DNA from: Naganishia liquefaciens
Lineage: Eukaryota > Basidiomycota > Tremellomycetes > Filobasidiales > Filobasidiaceae
DNA: 64,000 nucleotides
Assembly (NCBI GenBank): GCA_013423385.1
Contig: BLZA01000032.1
Location: 372,001-436,000 of the forward strand
Reading direction: 5' to 3'
Shown: positions 34,346-45,771 of the stretch, piece by piece
How positions within the stretch are numbered: the first letter of the stretch is position 1
Layout of the letters: every line of letters begins with the position of its first letter
The notes under the pieces: generated by a model
What the model saw: the letters and a program-made list of their open reading frames with translations, nothing else
Database searches by the model: none
Told to the model about the DNA's origin: nothing
Position numbers and translations under genes: made by a program

Positions 34346-36294
34346 ATTGCGGCGTAGAGAGTCGAGACGATAGAAGTAGACGCAGTAGACCAGGCGAAGA
34401 CGAGAGTTTCGAGATGATAGGTGATGTGTCGAGAAGAGAGGATTCACGGGACGATCTCGCCGATGTAGTGTTGGCCCAGACGCAGGATAGGTATATCAAT
34501 CCAGTTGAAAGGACCCAAGGTTGACAGCGAGGCAGGACAGGAAAGGGCCGAACCGACTAAGATATAAATGGTGACCCGAGATCAGCTTGCTGCTTCCATC
34601 AAACGAGAGATTCGTTCTAGCGGTCTTCTGCGATCTTCCTGCAAGGCCAAGGGCGCGTCCTAGATCAATCCATCAAAGATAGTATGATCGATAGATAGAT
34701 GGGTGGATGGACGCCCAACGCTTGATGGTAAAGTAACGCGACTCGACAACCAAATCCAAAATTGCCGTTGTCGATGTGACTGCGACAGATCCGGTAGCGA
34801 TCTGAAATCTGACCGAATGCGGGTAGGACGACGTGGACAGACTTCCCAGAAAGCGGTGACACCCACGTTGTCACTGCGTCTTTATGGAGACGAACTTTCA
34901 GCTGAAGTTTCGAAGTGAAGTTCAAACCTCGGCTAGCCACAAAGACCTAGCTCAACCCAGGCACCTCGCAGAATAGTTTATGTTGCAAGAATGGGAACGA
35001 AGAGGGAGAATATGCAGATTCACTTACGCAGTGCAATGCCCGCCGAGCCGGATAATCAGGCTCGTGGTGTGGCGTCTGTTGAAGCAAAGTCTACAAGACC
35101 AGCTGCAAGACCTTTTCCTGCGCTGGATGAGAGACGAAACAATAAAGGCGTCCTTGACCTGGAAGCGGGGGCGCAAGGACCGGCGAGACAGCAAAGATAG
35201 ATTAGGTTGGCGTTTCGGTTGTGCAATTTAGGCTTTTCGGTTCGAAAGCGGTTTGACAGCGAGGCAATGTGCGGAAGCGTAATTTCCACGCGCGTCGATT
35301 AAAAGTTTGCATGGCGGCCACGCGAAAAAGAAGAAGACAAGTTCCGGGTCCGGCCGGTAATGTGAATCGAAGCAGATCGAGGGAAGTGAAGGCGGGAGAA
35401 GAGGGTTACGTTGCATTCACATTTAGGGAGCATCCCAGTCCAAACGGCGGTAATTCCGTTGATGACGCAAATCATAGAAGGCCCACAGAGACGAAAGAGA
35501 AAGAGACCAGTCCGGGTGCCGAAGATGCGCGCGAAGTGAAGTGTCCATGCAAACAGCACGGATCGATACAGCGTGGCACACGGCACGGCGTGAAATCGGC
35601 GTCGGGATCAAATGATGTCGTCGAGTACATGAGATGCCGTGAAGCGTTTCGTTGGCACAAGGTGCAATGGCGTCACAACAACGACGAAACAGTAGCCACG
35701 AGAAACATGTCGAGGAGTCGATATCACCCGGACGGGGCCGGTAGACGAGGATATAGCCGACGTTGTGCGCGGTAGACAAAGATGAAGTTGTCGGTGAGAT
35801 GTCGAAAGATCAGAAGTCGGTCGAAGCCGGAGCGATCGAGCGGTGGTAAAGAGCATATACACGGAATCAAGGTTAGTGAGGGATTTGTTGTATGTGAACG
35901 CGGTAGGGGATCCGTGTCGGACAAGAATAGATATGGAGGAAGGAAAGACAGTCTCGGTCAGCAATATGGTCAACATCGCGCAGCCAGAGGGAACAACGCA
36001 AGACAGGAAGTGGGATGGGAAGGCGAACGGAAATGGGAAAACGGACTCACACAACGTGGGCAGTCGGTTTATTCGTGAGCACAACCTTCCTTCTTGATGT
36101 CCAGTTGTCCTTCTACTCGTCGGGCGATGCGAAGACGGCAAAAGCGACGAGACAATTGGGTTGAGAAGAGAAGAACGAGAATCGCTTCGGTCGATGAATG
36201 GGACGAGATAGGAGAATTGAAGGACCTTTGCGAATGACGAACGGTGACGATGATATCGTCAGAAGGATATCGACGAAGGGTGTGGGAAGAGGTG
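34346..36294. other. Long upstream region, possible spliced leader of the serine-rich gene
   Basis: Nearly 2 kb with no convincing coding chain. Read on the minus strand it is C/T-rich with many GTGAGT- and GTAAGT-like donors and AG acceptors. Several short frames occur, the longest 177 codons on the minus strand and 168 on the plus strand, but none shows a motif or a continuation. The composition fits a long 5' UTR or promoter, or a noncoding transcript. RNA evidence is not available here. Confidence 0.4.
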
Positions 36295-36698
36295 TTAAGA
36301 ATTGGAGGAGGAGGGGTGCTGGTTTGGTGGGATCTCTTGCAACGTCGTCTGTATTAAGGTGAAACCGGTGATGTCGAACAGGCAATGCTCTACCTGGAGC
36401 GGGCGGAGTGACCTGAAGTAAGACGTTACAAAGATGGATCACAGGGGAAGGGTTGGTTATGCTCTTATCTGGTCGGCGCGATGAGTTCCGCTCACCTTCT
36501 GCAATCAATGCACCCGTTGGTGGGGATCTGCCAAGGCCCAAGTGCATCAGGGCTTCTGCGTTTGCCGTAACGGCTTGATCTTCTCGACACCGGAAGATCC
36601 AGACCAGTGTCGAATCGGCTGACAACCAGATCTACATGCGGATAGAGGGTGACATGGAAGTCTGGGTGAGACGCTGCTCGCGAAGCATGTACCGGCAT
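36295..36698 (-). CDS. Candidate small protein, 106 residues, two exons
   Basis: An ATG at 36696-36698 opens a frame that splices at a GTGAGC donor (exon 36496-36698) to an acceptor CTTCAG and ends at 36295 (exon 36295-36412), in phase. The protein includes HPDFHVTLYPHVDLVVSRFD and CLFDITGFTLIQTTL, which look like ordinary folded sequence, and it has three cysteines. No family was recognised. An overlapping frame also reads plausibly (LVWIFRCREDQAVTANAEA) but closes soon after the same splice. It could instead be part of a noncoding leader. Confidence is low. Confidence 0.3.
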
Positions 36699-38800
36699 GT
36701 CGAGGCTAGGTCCCGGGCTGGAACCGCGATGCTGGTGCGGATTATCTGTTCACGACCATTACAAGCGGGCGTAGATCATCTTCTGTGTAACTTAATGCGT
36801 GACAACTCTCTTAGGTGGACCAGGGGAACTAGCTACACAGGCTAGGCGGCTCAACGAGGAATGTTGTGTCATACACCGGTCGGCTCAGATTCGACTGAGC
36901 TTCGACTGAGCTCTCCACTGGTTTCAACTTCGGATAGGTTGAGCTTTAAATGAATGCCTCACGGTCGTATCAGCTTGGGTGCGACAGTCGCTAAGGAGAT
37001 CTATGCCAGTCAAATGCGCGGAAGCTCCTGCCTTCAAGGTACCTGGTGAACTCCGCTCTTTGGTGCAGCTCTTGTTGAGGCATTTTGCCTGGTCTTTGCT
37101 GTTGTGTATCGTAGCCGTCTAATTAGCCGTCTCATCTTTAGATGTCGATCCCAGCTATCAGTTCCTTGAAACGTGAATCAGCAGACTCCTGTCGGCATGA
37201 GTCAGCATGTTCGCGGCTGTGATCGGCTATTCTGTGATTCAGTTGTCCGTTACACTACTATCACACTATAGCAAGCTAATAGCAAGCTCCGTGGCGAGCT
37301 CTGCAAGCTGCTCTGTAGCGGAGTGACGATGTGGGCGTCACGCAATTCAAAGCCTGCAACAGCCAAAAAGCTCAGCCGATCCGCTATATTCGCCAGCGGA
37401 TACAGCCACCTCGACATCCCGGTAGTCGGCAGCGATGGCAGCTGCGATGGCTTCAGATCTCTCAGAAACTCTCCTAGAGCAGGAAGCTAATAGGAAGCTG
37501 AACCGGGAAGCTCTCAAGAACTTTCTCATGAGCTCTCTCAGGGAGCAAGGGAACATGCGGGATCGAGTGACGAATTCTCAGCCGATTCCTGCAGCTAAGC
37601 TTGAAATTATCCAGCTAATCATCCCTGCTTCGGATGAAACATGAGTCATCATTCGATGCTCCTGAAGGTGAAACATGCTGTCATCGAGCTGTATCATGCA
37701 AGAGCTTTGTCAATACGTACGACACTAGTACTCACGTACGTAAATAGACACGTAGGCAGTAGGGTACCATTGGGCTGTGATGCACCGGAAATGCTCTGCA
37801 AAAGCTTCGGCAGTCGAATGGCTTGACAACTGGCTGAGATAGACATTAGAAATGCTGCTGGGTACGATTGTCAAGCTGATTGTCGGCAGAATTGCGTCCT
37901 GTGAGCAGTACTCTATGCTATAATGTACGCAAGTCGGCTATTGAGGTCAAGCAGCTGGCGTTCTTACTTCGAAACGCTCGTCGGCCATACCTCTTACTTA
38001 GCTGCCGTTCAGAGAGCTCGCCACGCTCAATGTAGGCAGTATGTAGGCTTTTGTTGAAGCAAAAATGCTGACTCAGATCTGATAAAACGACGGAATTGAC
38101 TTTCAAGGAGTCGCAGGCGGTTCCTCGTGCCAGGTGACTGCTCGAGCGATTCAATTCTGATCATCTATTGTGAGGCTGAGGAGTCAGTTGCAGATGGTCA
38201 ACTTATGCAGGGGTCAAAGAGCTGGTCAGAGCAACCGGTGGACATGGGCAGAATTTGGCCTTGAGATCTCATAGCTCAGATTTAAAGACTGCTGGTGCCT
38301 TCTTTGACGACGAATTGTAACATTCAAAACGACCCGCTAGTCTTTCACCTGGCACCGGGAACCGCCTGCGGTTCTCAACTTAAATCAAAGATCGCTTGCA
38401 TCAGCTACCTGGGTTTATTGGGTCGATTGAACCTTCGCCCTCGGGGAGGCCGGTGATCGGCCGCTTGATGATTGTGCAAGTCAAGGCACATATGAAATAT
38501 GAACAGGCGATGCTCTGGTCTAGAAAGTCAGCTGAAATTTCGACTATCCCTTGAAGGAAAGCTCCGAGGGATAAGACATGGCCCCTCAGTCACGGGAGAG
38601 CTTCGCAGCCAGAATTCGAGCAAGAGATAGAGATAGCAGGGATACGTTGACGAAGCGCGTGTCGGTCGCAGATGCCGCTGTGCCGGATATTGCGACGCAT
38701 CCCTCAATTCCTCATGAACCGCCATATCCATTGATGGATCAGGGCTTACACAAATCATATACAACTTTTACGGCTAAACACAGGATCATCAACCAACAAC
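36699..38800. other. Gene-free region containing AGCT-rich island 2 (about 36,890-38,590)
   Basis: No coding exon was recognised. AGCT occurs about 32 times in 1.7 kb by hand count, roughly one per 50 bp. The duplicated 11-mer TTCGACTGAGC lies near 36,890-36,911. No long ORF, terminal repeat or transposase motif is present. The composition matches island 1 in the left part of the window, which suggests common origin or a common mutational history. Confidence 0.6.
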
Positions 38801-41254
38801 CTATTGATCTCTTGCCGGGATGCTTTGGATAAAGTCTCGCGCCTGCTTGGCCTTTTCTTGCCAATCTTGAATCTTGCCTTCGCCTGCGGTGCGCAAAGCC
38901 GCCTGACGAAGTGCATACATCCTCCGCACATATTCGACAACGGTCATCTCTTCTTCCTCTGCGGTCAGCGCGATCGGATCCTCTATATTGCTAATGCTGG
39001 CCGATATGGATATCGTGGGAGGTGTAGCGGCTTCATCGGCCTGCACAGGCATCGTGTTGGCTCGTTTGCTACCAAGATTCTGCAACACGGCCAGCGCCTC
39101 CTTCGCGCCAGCTTCCACCATTTGTAGGCGGTTGGACTTGACGGCTTCCTCCTCCTTGAGGTATTCTGCTCGCTCTTCAGCGTCAAGATCCTCCTGTTCC
39201 GTGTCGTAGAACTCGGACGCCGTAGTTGGCGGCGAAAGTAGCACGTGTTGGACTGACGAAGCTACTGGGAGACTGGGCACTTTCTTTGACGACTTTCCGA
39301 CAGCAGGATGTTCGCTCGGTCCGACCTTCCCATTCTGCGCCGATGCTGCTGGTTTGCCCTTCCGTACCGCCGCGACCTTTTTCGGGGGCACAACATCGGC
39401 GACTGAGCTCTCACTCGTCGACGCTACCGAAGTCGTTTTTGACGATTTGCTCCTCGTTTGACTCTTGCTCTTCTCGGCGCGGAGCGGCAACTCGTCAAAA
39501 TCATCATCGTCGTCGTTTGAAGGCGTAATCTTTGGTTCAGACTTTGCCTTGACCGTTCGAGGCTTACTTGCTGTGCTGATTGCCGAAGCGGGCGGTTTCG
39601 TCGTCGTCGTGCCCCTTTTTGGTCGAGCTTTCGTCGTAGGGTTTGCAACCTCGTCATGTGCAGCAACATCTACATCATCCGATGCAGGCGTATGACCTGG
39701 AATACGCGCCACTCTCGGCGTAGCTGTCGCGGCTGCACTCTTCGGAATACGGCTGCGCGTGGTGGAGCGATCGAGGGCACTGCTTGTCGGAACGGTAGCA
39801 GTGATCGTTCGTCGCGCTTTAGCAACAGTTGCTCTGGATGTTGGCCTGGAATGATCATCGTTAGCCCCCGGTCGAGTGGCCCGGTTCGTCCGACTCGCCT
39901 TCTACTCCCAGCGACTGCGCGACTCCTCACCGTGGGTAAGTCCGCCAACTCGTTCTGAAACTTTCTAATCAGACTGGCAGACTCCCAGAACGCCCTGAAG
40001 GACTCACCGTGTCATCTGCAAGTTCCACTGCATCTTCGCCTTGCGATTCGTCTACATATTGTCCTTCAATACCTTCAGTAAAGAATGGACAATTCGGCGA
40101 TTTGTCATGATGTTGTTTCCTGGTGGGATCCAAACTGATCAGCATCTATCAGCAGGATACGAAGAATGCGCTTTCACGCACCACGGATCGTCCGTCGGCT
40201 CCCAATCCGATACACTGTAATTGCAGTAGAAACATGTCACGCAGTCCTTTTCCTCCGTTGTCGGTGTATAGACGAATCCCGCCTTTGCAAGCTGTATCTT
40301 ATCAGTGGCTGCATGCGTATCAGGACATGAAGAAACGTACATTCGAGACGGTACACAGCCATGCACGTTTTACCTTGTGGGGCCACCACCCCGCATCCGA
40401 TGCCTTCGCTTTATTGTCACGAGTCGTCGGTGAGGTAATGTGCGGGCTCGGATGATACGTTTGTTGACGAGCCCGAGTCATCAATTGAGATTGAGGATGC
40501 AGATGAGCGGAAGCCTTGGGGTAAACGTATGGCGTCATCATGTCGGCCGATATTTGTCTAGACAGCTGATTCAGAGAAGACACCTCCCGATATCTCGCCG
40601 TGCTCACCTCATCTTGCCGCGCTTCCCTGTTGAGCCTTTACCGCTCGTCCCTGCTAATGACCCGTCTTTCCACCTCTTTACATGTATCACCACAGAGCAT
40701 ACCGCAGTCGCCCATGCGCATGCGATATCATCCCCCGAATCCGACTTGCCTTCGCCATTGGCGATGTTTTCACTTCGCTTCCAATGTTCCTCGTACGGAT
40801 CGTCCGTCTCGTCCCATCCGCCCAATTTCTTGCCACAGGTAAAGCAACAGCATTGGTCGTCCATTTCGTCAGCCAAAGAATCATCGAACTCGGATGCTGT
40901 GTCAGAGGGATCGGTATCGGAAATTGCAGACGATACTTTCGTCTTTCTTCCCGCACGACTTGTAGATGCCTTGGAAGTTGTGGATTTCGCGGCGCGAGAT
41001 GTTGTGCGGCGCGCTGTGCCCCTGCCGGTTGCAGCACCCTTCGAGGTGGGTTCTGGCGCATAGTAGTATCCTGCACGCGCGAGCTCGTCGGGTGTGAGGT
41101 GTGGATGAGTCGTCGCTGTATGCGGCCACTGAGGACCGTTTGTCGGTAACACCGTCGCTTTGCTCTTTGCCGTGCGTCTCGCAGGTGCAGGAGCCAAGAA
41201 AGTTCCGGCTGGAGTCCCAAGGAATGTCGACCTTCTGCTGGCTTCGATCTGCAT
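38801..41254 (-). CDS. BIR1: BIR-domain protein Bir1/survivin, chromosomal passenger complex
   Basis: Exons 40608-41254, 40355-40557, 40182-40308 and 40008-40119 join in phase; a last exon runs in the frame ending at 38801. The first BIR has its zinc ligands at C137, C140, H157 and C179 (CFTCGKKLGGWDETDDPYEEH) but is interrupted by about 60 Thr/Ser/Arg-rich residues before C137 and about 15 extra residues between His and the last Cys. The second BIR is compact: GWWPHKVKRAW, AKAGFVYTP, CFYCNYSVSDWEPTDDPW and HHDKSPNC. A long disordered Ser/Lys-rich region follows, then a helical C terminus (TVVEYVRRMYALRQAAL) resembling the Bir1 end that binds INCENP/borealin. Bir1 targets Aurora B to centromeres. 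The junction between codon 363 (ACG at 40008) and the last exon (acceptor near 39,846) does not keep frame with ordinary splice sites, so the model there is provisional. Confidence 0.88.
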
Positions 41255-41502
41255 GGCTATGTGTCAGAAGGAACGGGTTGATGGTGAAGACATGTCTGGC
41301 CAGTGTTGGATGATTTTCTATCCTGAACGTTCGCGCGCCTCGCTCCTGTTGCCCAAACCCGGGTCCGCCGCTGCCAGCTTATGTAATTCCCGTCATGATC
41401 GGATCTGACCGACTTCCGGATTTCGTGAACATCCACCTCAATTGTGAGCATTCAGTTCAGCCCCGCTGCATTCCCTCTGTCGGCTTCGACTCACCATCAG
41501 CC
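41255..41502. promoter_or_regulatory. Divergent promoter between BIR1 and the ribokinase gene
   Basis: 248 bp separate the two start codons, the shortest shared promoter in the window. No TATA box was seen. Confidence 0.6.
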
Positions 41503-42818
41503 ATGTCCGCAATCGAACAGGATCCCGTATGCCTCGTCCGTGGATCAATCAGTACGCATGACGAATCTAACCCTTGGACTCCACTGATGTCTCCCAGACA
41601 TCGATGAATTCTTCGATGTTCCTCAGATCGTCCGTCCGGGCCAAACGATCTCTGCCACCTCCACCTCCAAACGGCTCGGCGGCAAAGGTGCCAATCAAGC
41701 AAAAGCTGCAGCGAGTGCTGGGGCTGTTGTGCTCATGGATGGAGCCGTGGGGCGCGGAACAGAGGGAAAGGAGGTGATTGACGAGCTGTGTGGTCCCCTC
41801 AGAGGTGTTCCGGATGTCGGTGTCGATACTCAGAGCGGAGGAGAAGGACGCATATTAGAGAACCGGATAAGAGTATGGCAGGAAGGCTCAACGGGAAAGG
41901 CGATGATTCAACGGGCGCAGGATGGCGAGAACAGCATTAGTAAGTATGTTCTTCCTCGCCTTTCGCACGAAGGCCCAGAACTATACTTCGACAGTCATCC
42001 TCGCTGGAGCCAACTTCTCTGAGCCATCGACACCTTACACGCCTCTCGTCCCAGCAAACACTACACATCTGCTCCTTGCCAATGAAATTCCCTTTCAAAG
42101 CACGCTCGATTATCTTTCAGCTGCTGCCTCCGCTCCGTCAAAGGTTACGTCGATATATAATCCGTCACCAATGCCTTCCGCCGACCAGCTAAGAGCATTC
42201 CCGTGGCATCAAGTAGACTGGCTCATTGTCAATGAAGGCGAATTGGGCGACATTGCCGGTTCTGTGTTTGACTCATCATCTGTCGAGCCGGACATCCGAA
42301 CCGCCGTCGATAGCCTCACCAAGGCATCCGCCCACGATAAAGTTGATGAAAAAGCAGCCATCAAGGTCGCGCAGTCGCTACACTCCCTTGTGCCTCGATT
42401 GGCCGAATCGCAATCTGGACGGACCATTAATATCATCTGCACTCTCGGCGCCAAGGGCGTACTTTACGTGCGTTCCTCTACGACCAGCGCACCCATTACC
42501 AAGCGATTGGCCTCGGCAAAGCTGTTACGACCGATCAAGGACACAACAGGCGCGGGTGATTGCTTCACGGGATACCTCGCGGCGGGATTGATGCGGCTGC
42601 AACAGGAGGGCAAGAGCGCAGACGACGAGGAGGCATTTGAGGGTGTCGTCAAGCGGTGTCTGACGGTGGGTCAAGCGGTCTGCTTCTAGATGCGAAGCGC
42701 TAACGCCACTGTGTAGGCCTGTTCGATCTGCGTCGAGAATGAGGGTGCGCAGGATAGCTACGGAACTATTGCGCAGGTCGAGGCTCGGCTTGCCGCGAAT
42801 CCCATCGAGGCGATTTGA
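41503..42818 (+). CDS. RBK1: Ribokinase (PfkB family)
   Basis: Four exons join in phase: 41503-41551, 41598-41939, 41995-42665 and 42717-42818, giving 387 residues. The N terminus has the PfkB opening GSINIDEFFDVPQIVRPGQT and the ribose-binding RLGGKGANQAKAAASAG. The C-terminal signature DTTGAGDCFTGYLAAG contains the catalytic Asp, and WLIVNEGE and TLGAKGVLYV fit the ATP-binding half. Ribokinase phosphorylates D-ribose to ribose-5-phosphate, feeding the pentose phosphate and nucleotide pathways. The last intron uses donor GTGGGT. It is somewhat longer than bacterial RbsK (about 310) because of loop insertions. Confidence 0.94.
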
Positions 42819-43905
42819 GGCAGCATGTACACGATAGCTTTAGCAAGGCACATCATTGAATCTTGATTGATTATCGTGCGGGAGGCGTCAAAGGTGGGAC
42901 GTGACTGTGGAGGCTATGCAGCATCGTGCACGCATTTTCCTTGAAGGCCTTCATATAGACGGTTTCATGACTCTCTTGTTGCCCTGGTATAATCACATGA
43001 TGCGAGGAGTAGCTCTGAAGCGTATTCTATCTGCCGCCCTCTACAGATCGACAGCAGACACATCTGGGCTATGTGCACGTTTCGCGACTGCCATTGCGAT
43101 CTGTATCAATGCCGGAGAATGGTGGATCGCATCAGTCCCTGTGTGAAGCGCGAACGTAAACAGCTAGGGGATTGTCCTTTGCCGATAAAGCCGGTGTTGA
43201 GCCAGTAGAGAGGGAGCCGTCAAAGTTGCTGTCGAGAGCTCTTGCGTGACGTAAGACCTAGAACCCTTCGAGTTGCCGCAGATGGGATCCGGTTTGCCGG
43301 TGCAGCGTGGCTGACTCCTGAATCGCGTCCGGTGTTGACTCAGCCAGCCGCTCAGCCGCGATCGCGGCCAATCCGTTCGCGTCGGAACAGGTTGACGAAC
43401 GGTCGGTGCATTGTCTGCGTTTCAGCCCATGCATGTATTAGAACCACAAGTGATCTGCAAGAAGCGCACGGACACGTTGAGGAGCGGGATGGACGGCTTT
43501 TGGGCTGAAATTTCGAAATGTCGTCACATCGTCATATCCTCAAGAAACACGGTGGAGCTTGCCTTCTGTTGGTTCAACTATACTCTGCCCTAGGTATACA
43601 ATCCTGACACCTGTGCGTCACTGTCAAATTCGAGGGTCCTGCGCCACCCTGCAACGGGATTGACACGACGATACCGGGATCACGCCTAGCCCCTGCTGTC
43701 CTTGTGGAATGCATTGTTCTTAAATCCACGACCAATATAAGGAGCTGAACAGGAAGAAAGCCAGTGTCAGGACGGGAATGCAGTTGAGGCTGTCACATGT
43801 GACCTCGCCAGGTGAGTTGGACATTCTTCCACAGCAAGCAACGTGAGCCTACTCTGAATACGTGCTCCTCCGTTTCAGAGCATCAGACGACGTACGGCTA
43901 GAATA
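42819..43905. other. Convergent intergenic region
   Basis: About 1.1 kb between the ribokinase stop and the stop of the unknown minus-strand gene. Several short plus-strand frames occur without motifs. Nothing else could be supported. Confidence 0.5.
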
Positions 43906-44966
43906 TCAGCGCTGGTGGCGATAATGGACGTCGCATTTGAGGGTATTGCCGATCATTGGGATTCTTCTTGCAGGTTGAGGCGACTGTTTCTGCTTCTTGA
44001 TTTCCAGCCCTGTCCATTTGGGATCGCAGCAACTCCCGTCAACGTGGATGATTTCTAGTCGATATCGGATCTCGAGGTTTCTTCCTTTTCCGTCGTCACC
44101 CTGAAAATGAAGAATACGCATTATCTCGGCGCAACCTAAAGGCAAAGCTAAGATTGCAAGCCACTTGATATCAAATCAAATCAATGGGATCCACATGCGT
44201 ACGCAAGAGGGACGTGGGTGTCCCCCATGCGATTCTGCTTGCATGCTGGATTGCGAGAGGCGGGCCAAAAGCAACATCGGTTCTCCCTCTCAACAGCATG
44301 GAATGGATCTCTCGTACCTCTGGCCTCCTCTGCCATAGATCATGGGACAACCGCACTGTAGTACACTCTTCCTGGCCATTTTGGATGCTGTGCGAATTGC
44401 TTTTCACTTTAGATTCCTCATCAAAAGATCGCGAATGCGTACGCAGTTCTTCAAGCCTATCACACGTTGATTCCAGGAACTCGGGAGCTCTTTCAAGTAC
44501 CCACGCATTCTCTTGCAGGCTTTCATCGTCAGCTCGTAGGGGTCGCTATCGCCACGGCTGCAGCTTACCACCACTGATGCTGTTGGCTGCAGCTGCGAAC
44601 CTTCGTTTATCGCGTACTGCTCGCAATTCTGCAATTCGCTTCGCTTGCATCTCGGTTCCTCGGACCATACGTTGCGGACATCGGTTGCTGTCGAGCCCTC
44701 GAAGAGCGATATCGGGTGTTGCATCGCTATCAATCGAAATCAAACACGACGAGGACACCAGCGACCAATCGTCGAGAGCAATGATCTTGATGGCCCGCAA
44801 ATTCGAGACGACTCGTCCCACGGTAATACGGGGCATGACGATCCCGTTATGCGTTTCAGCCTGCCCCACGGCCGATCAGCATCTCAGGTGGCGAAAGGAG
44901 CGACACGGTGCTTTCGCGCGTGCCAGCATCGTGCTCAAGCTGCGAGACATGTTGTGATGGAATCAT
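43906..44966 (-). CDS. Unknown protein, 296 residues, four exons
   Basis: The chain 44907-44966, 44569-44860, 44203-44511 and 43906-44135 keeps phase at every junction. Branch sites GCTGAT and GCTGAC precede the first two acceptors, and the last intron uses donor GTACGC, also used by RPC31. I do not recognise the family. The protein starts MIPSQHVSQLEHDAG. Its second exon has RITVGRVVSNLRAIKIIALD and a basic helix KRIAELRAVRDKRRFAAAA. Its third has a helix ERAPEFLESTCDRLEELRTH. The C terminus has a strand-like NLEIRYRLEIIHVDGS, two adjacent cysteines and KKQKQSPQPARRIP. No signal peptide or membrane segment is seen. A 257-codon frame on the plus strand (44184-44957) overlaps antis­ense but lacks splice partners and motifs. 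It could be lineage-specific. Confidence 0.5.
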
Positions 44967-45771
44967 GATACCAGGCGATGTGGAAGGATCGAGGAATGTT
45001 ACAAATGTGCCGAGCACAAAACGTCAAGGCGTCGATAGACACAACCCTCAGCCCATTGTCAGCCCCCTTTCTCAACGATGCTTTCAAGCTATTTGCCTTG
45101 CCTTTCACTTCACAGTTTGCATCACCATCGTACTTGTGTCAACAACGGCCATGGATTTTTCGGATGTCAGAGCTGTTCCGCATTTGGGCTATTGGTTCTT
45201 TGCCATGCCAGGATCACATGTCTCGATTCCCCACAATCATATGCAGAAGCAGCTCTTCGCCAACTGGTTTGGTGGCTGTGGCATGTCGTATTCGCGGTGC
45301 ATTGCCACGTATGCAGCGGCGCAGATGCCGGGGTGCCGTTAGGAACGCTCTGGATATTGCACCATACAACGAATCAGCTGACACCGACACGTCTCGCTGC
45401 AATGTGCCTACGTCACAAGCTTGGGGGAGGGATCCGCGGAGTATCGAGCCTGGACTGCGGGGCGGTTCGAGCGGTCGAGAGACGCGTGGGGACGTGTTGT
45501 TGACATTAGCAGATCATACGATGAGGTTCGGGGGGCACACGGGCACGCGTCGAGGGGGGGGCATGCGGGGAATGCGTGTAGGTTGTAAACATATCAATGC
45601 GGGTATTTTGATATCTGCTCTATTCTTGACATTCTACACATCTTCAACTGCGTTTGCGACATATCGTCATCGAGCCGCAATCGCTTACCAGCAAATCGAA
45701 ACTTCTATTCAACCAGCCTTCGTCCAATTCAACAAGCCTTCGTTCAACCCAACCAGCCTTCGTCCCTGACG
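44967..45771. other. Divergent intergenic region with G-rich and repeat sequence
   Basis: About 800 bp between the starts of two unfamiliar genes. A plus-strand frame of 263 codons (44978-45769) crosses it but has no motif and ends within a short tandem repeat, so it was not called. A G-rich patch lies near 45,530-45,575. The interval presumably holds both promoters. Confidence 0.45.
45708..45767 (+). repeat. 20-bp tandem repeat, three copies, just before the coiled-coil gene
   Basis: Three imperfect 20-bp units sharing the core agccttcgt end five bases before the ATG at 45772. Related text (gccttcgtccaattc) recurs near 45,956 inside the first exon. Confidence 0.75.

Noticed and set aside
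35269-35775. 168-codon plus-strand frame in the long upstream region
   Set aside because: Arg/Lys/Glu-rich with no motif; opposite to the pyrimidine-rich minus-strand leader, which explains the composition.
38330-38480. Possible tRNA-like arm near a tcgattgaacc word
   Set aside because: The flanking bases do not pair into a T arm and no A box or anticodon arm could be fitted.
44184-44957. 257-codon open frame on the plus strand
   Set aside because: No motif or domain-like pattern, many Arg/Ser/Cys from antisense codons, and the minus strand gives a four-exon chain with consistent phase over the same DNA.
44978-45769. 263-codon open frame on the plus strand
   Set aside because: Runs through the G-rich patch and stops inside the 20-bp tandem repeat; composition is not protein-like and no splice partner was found.
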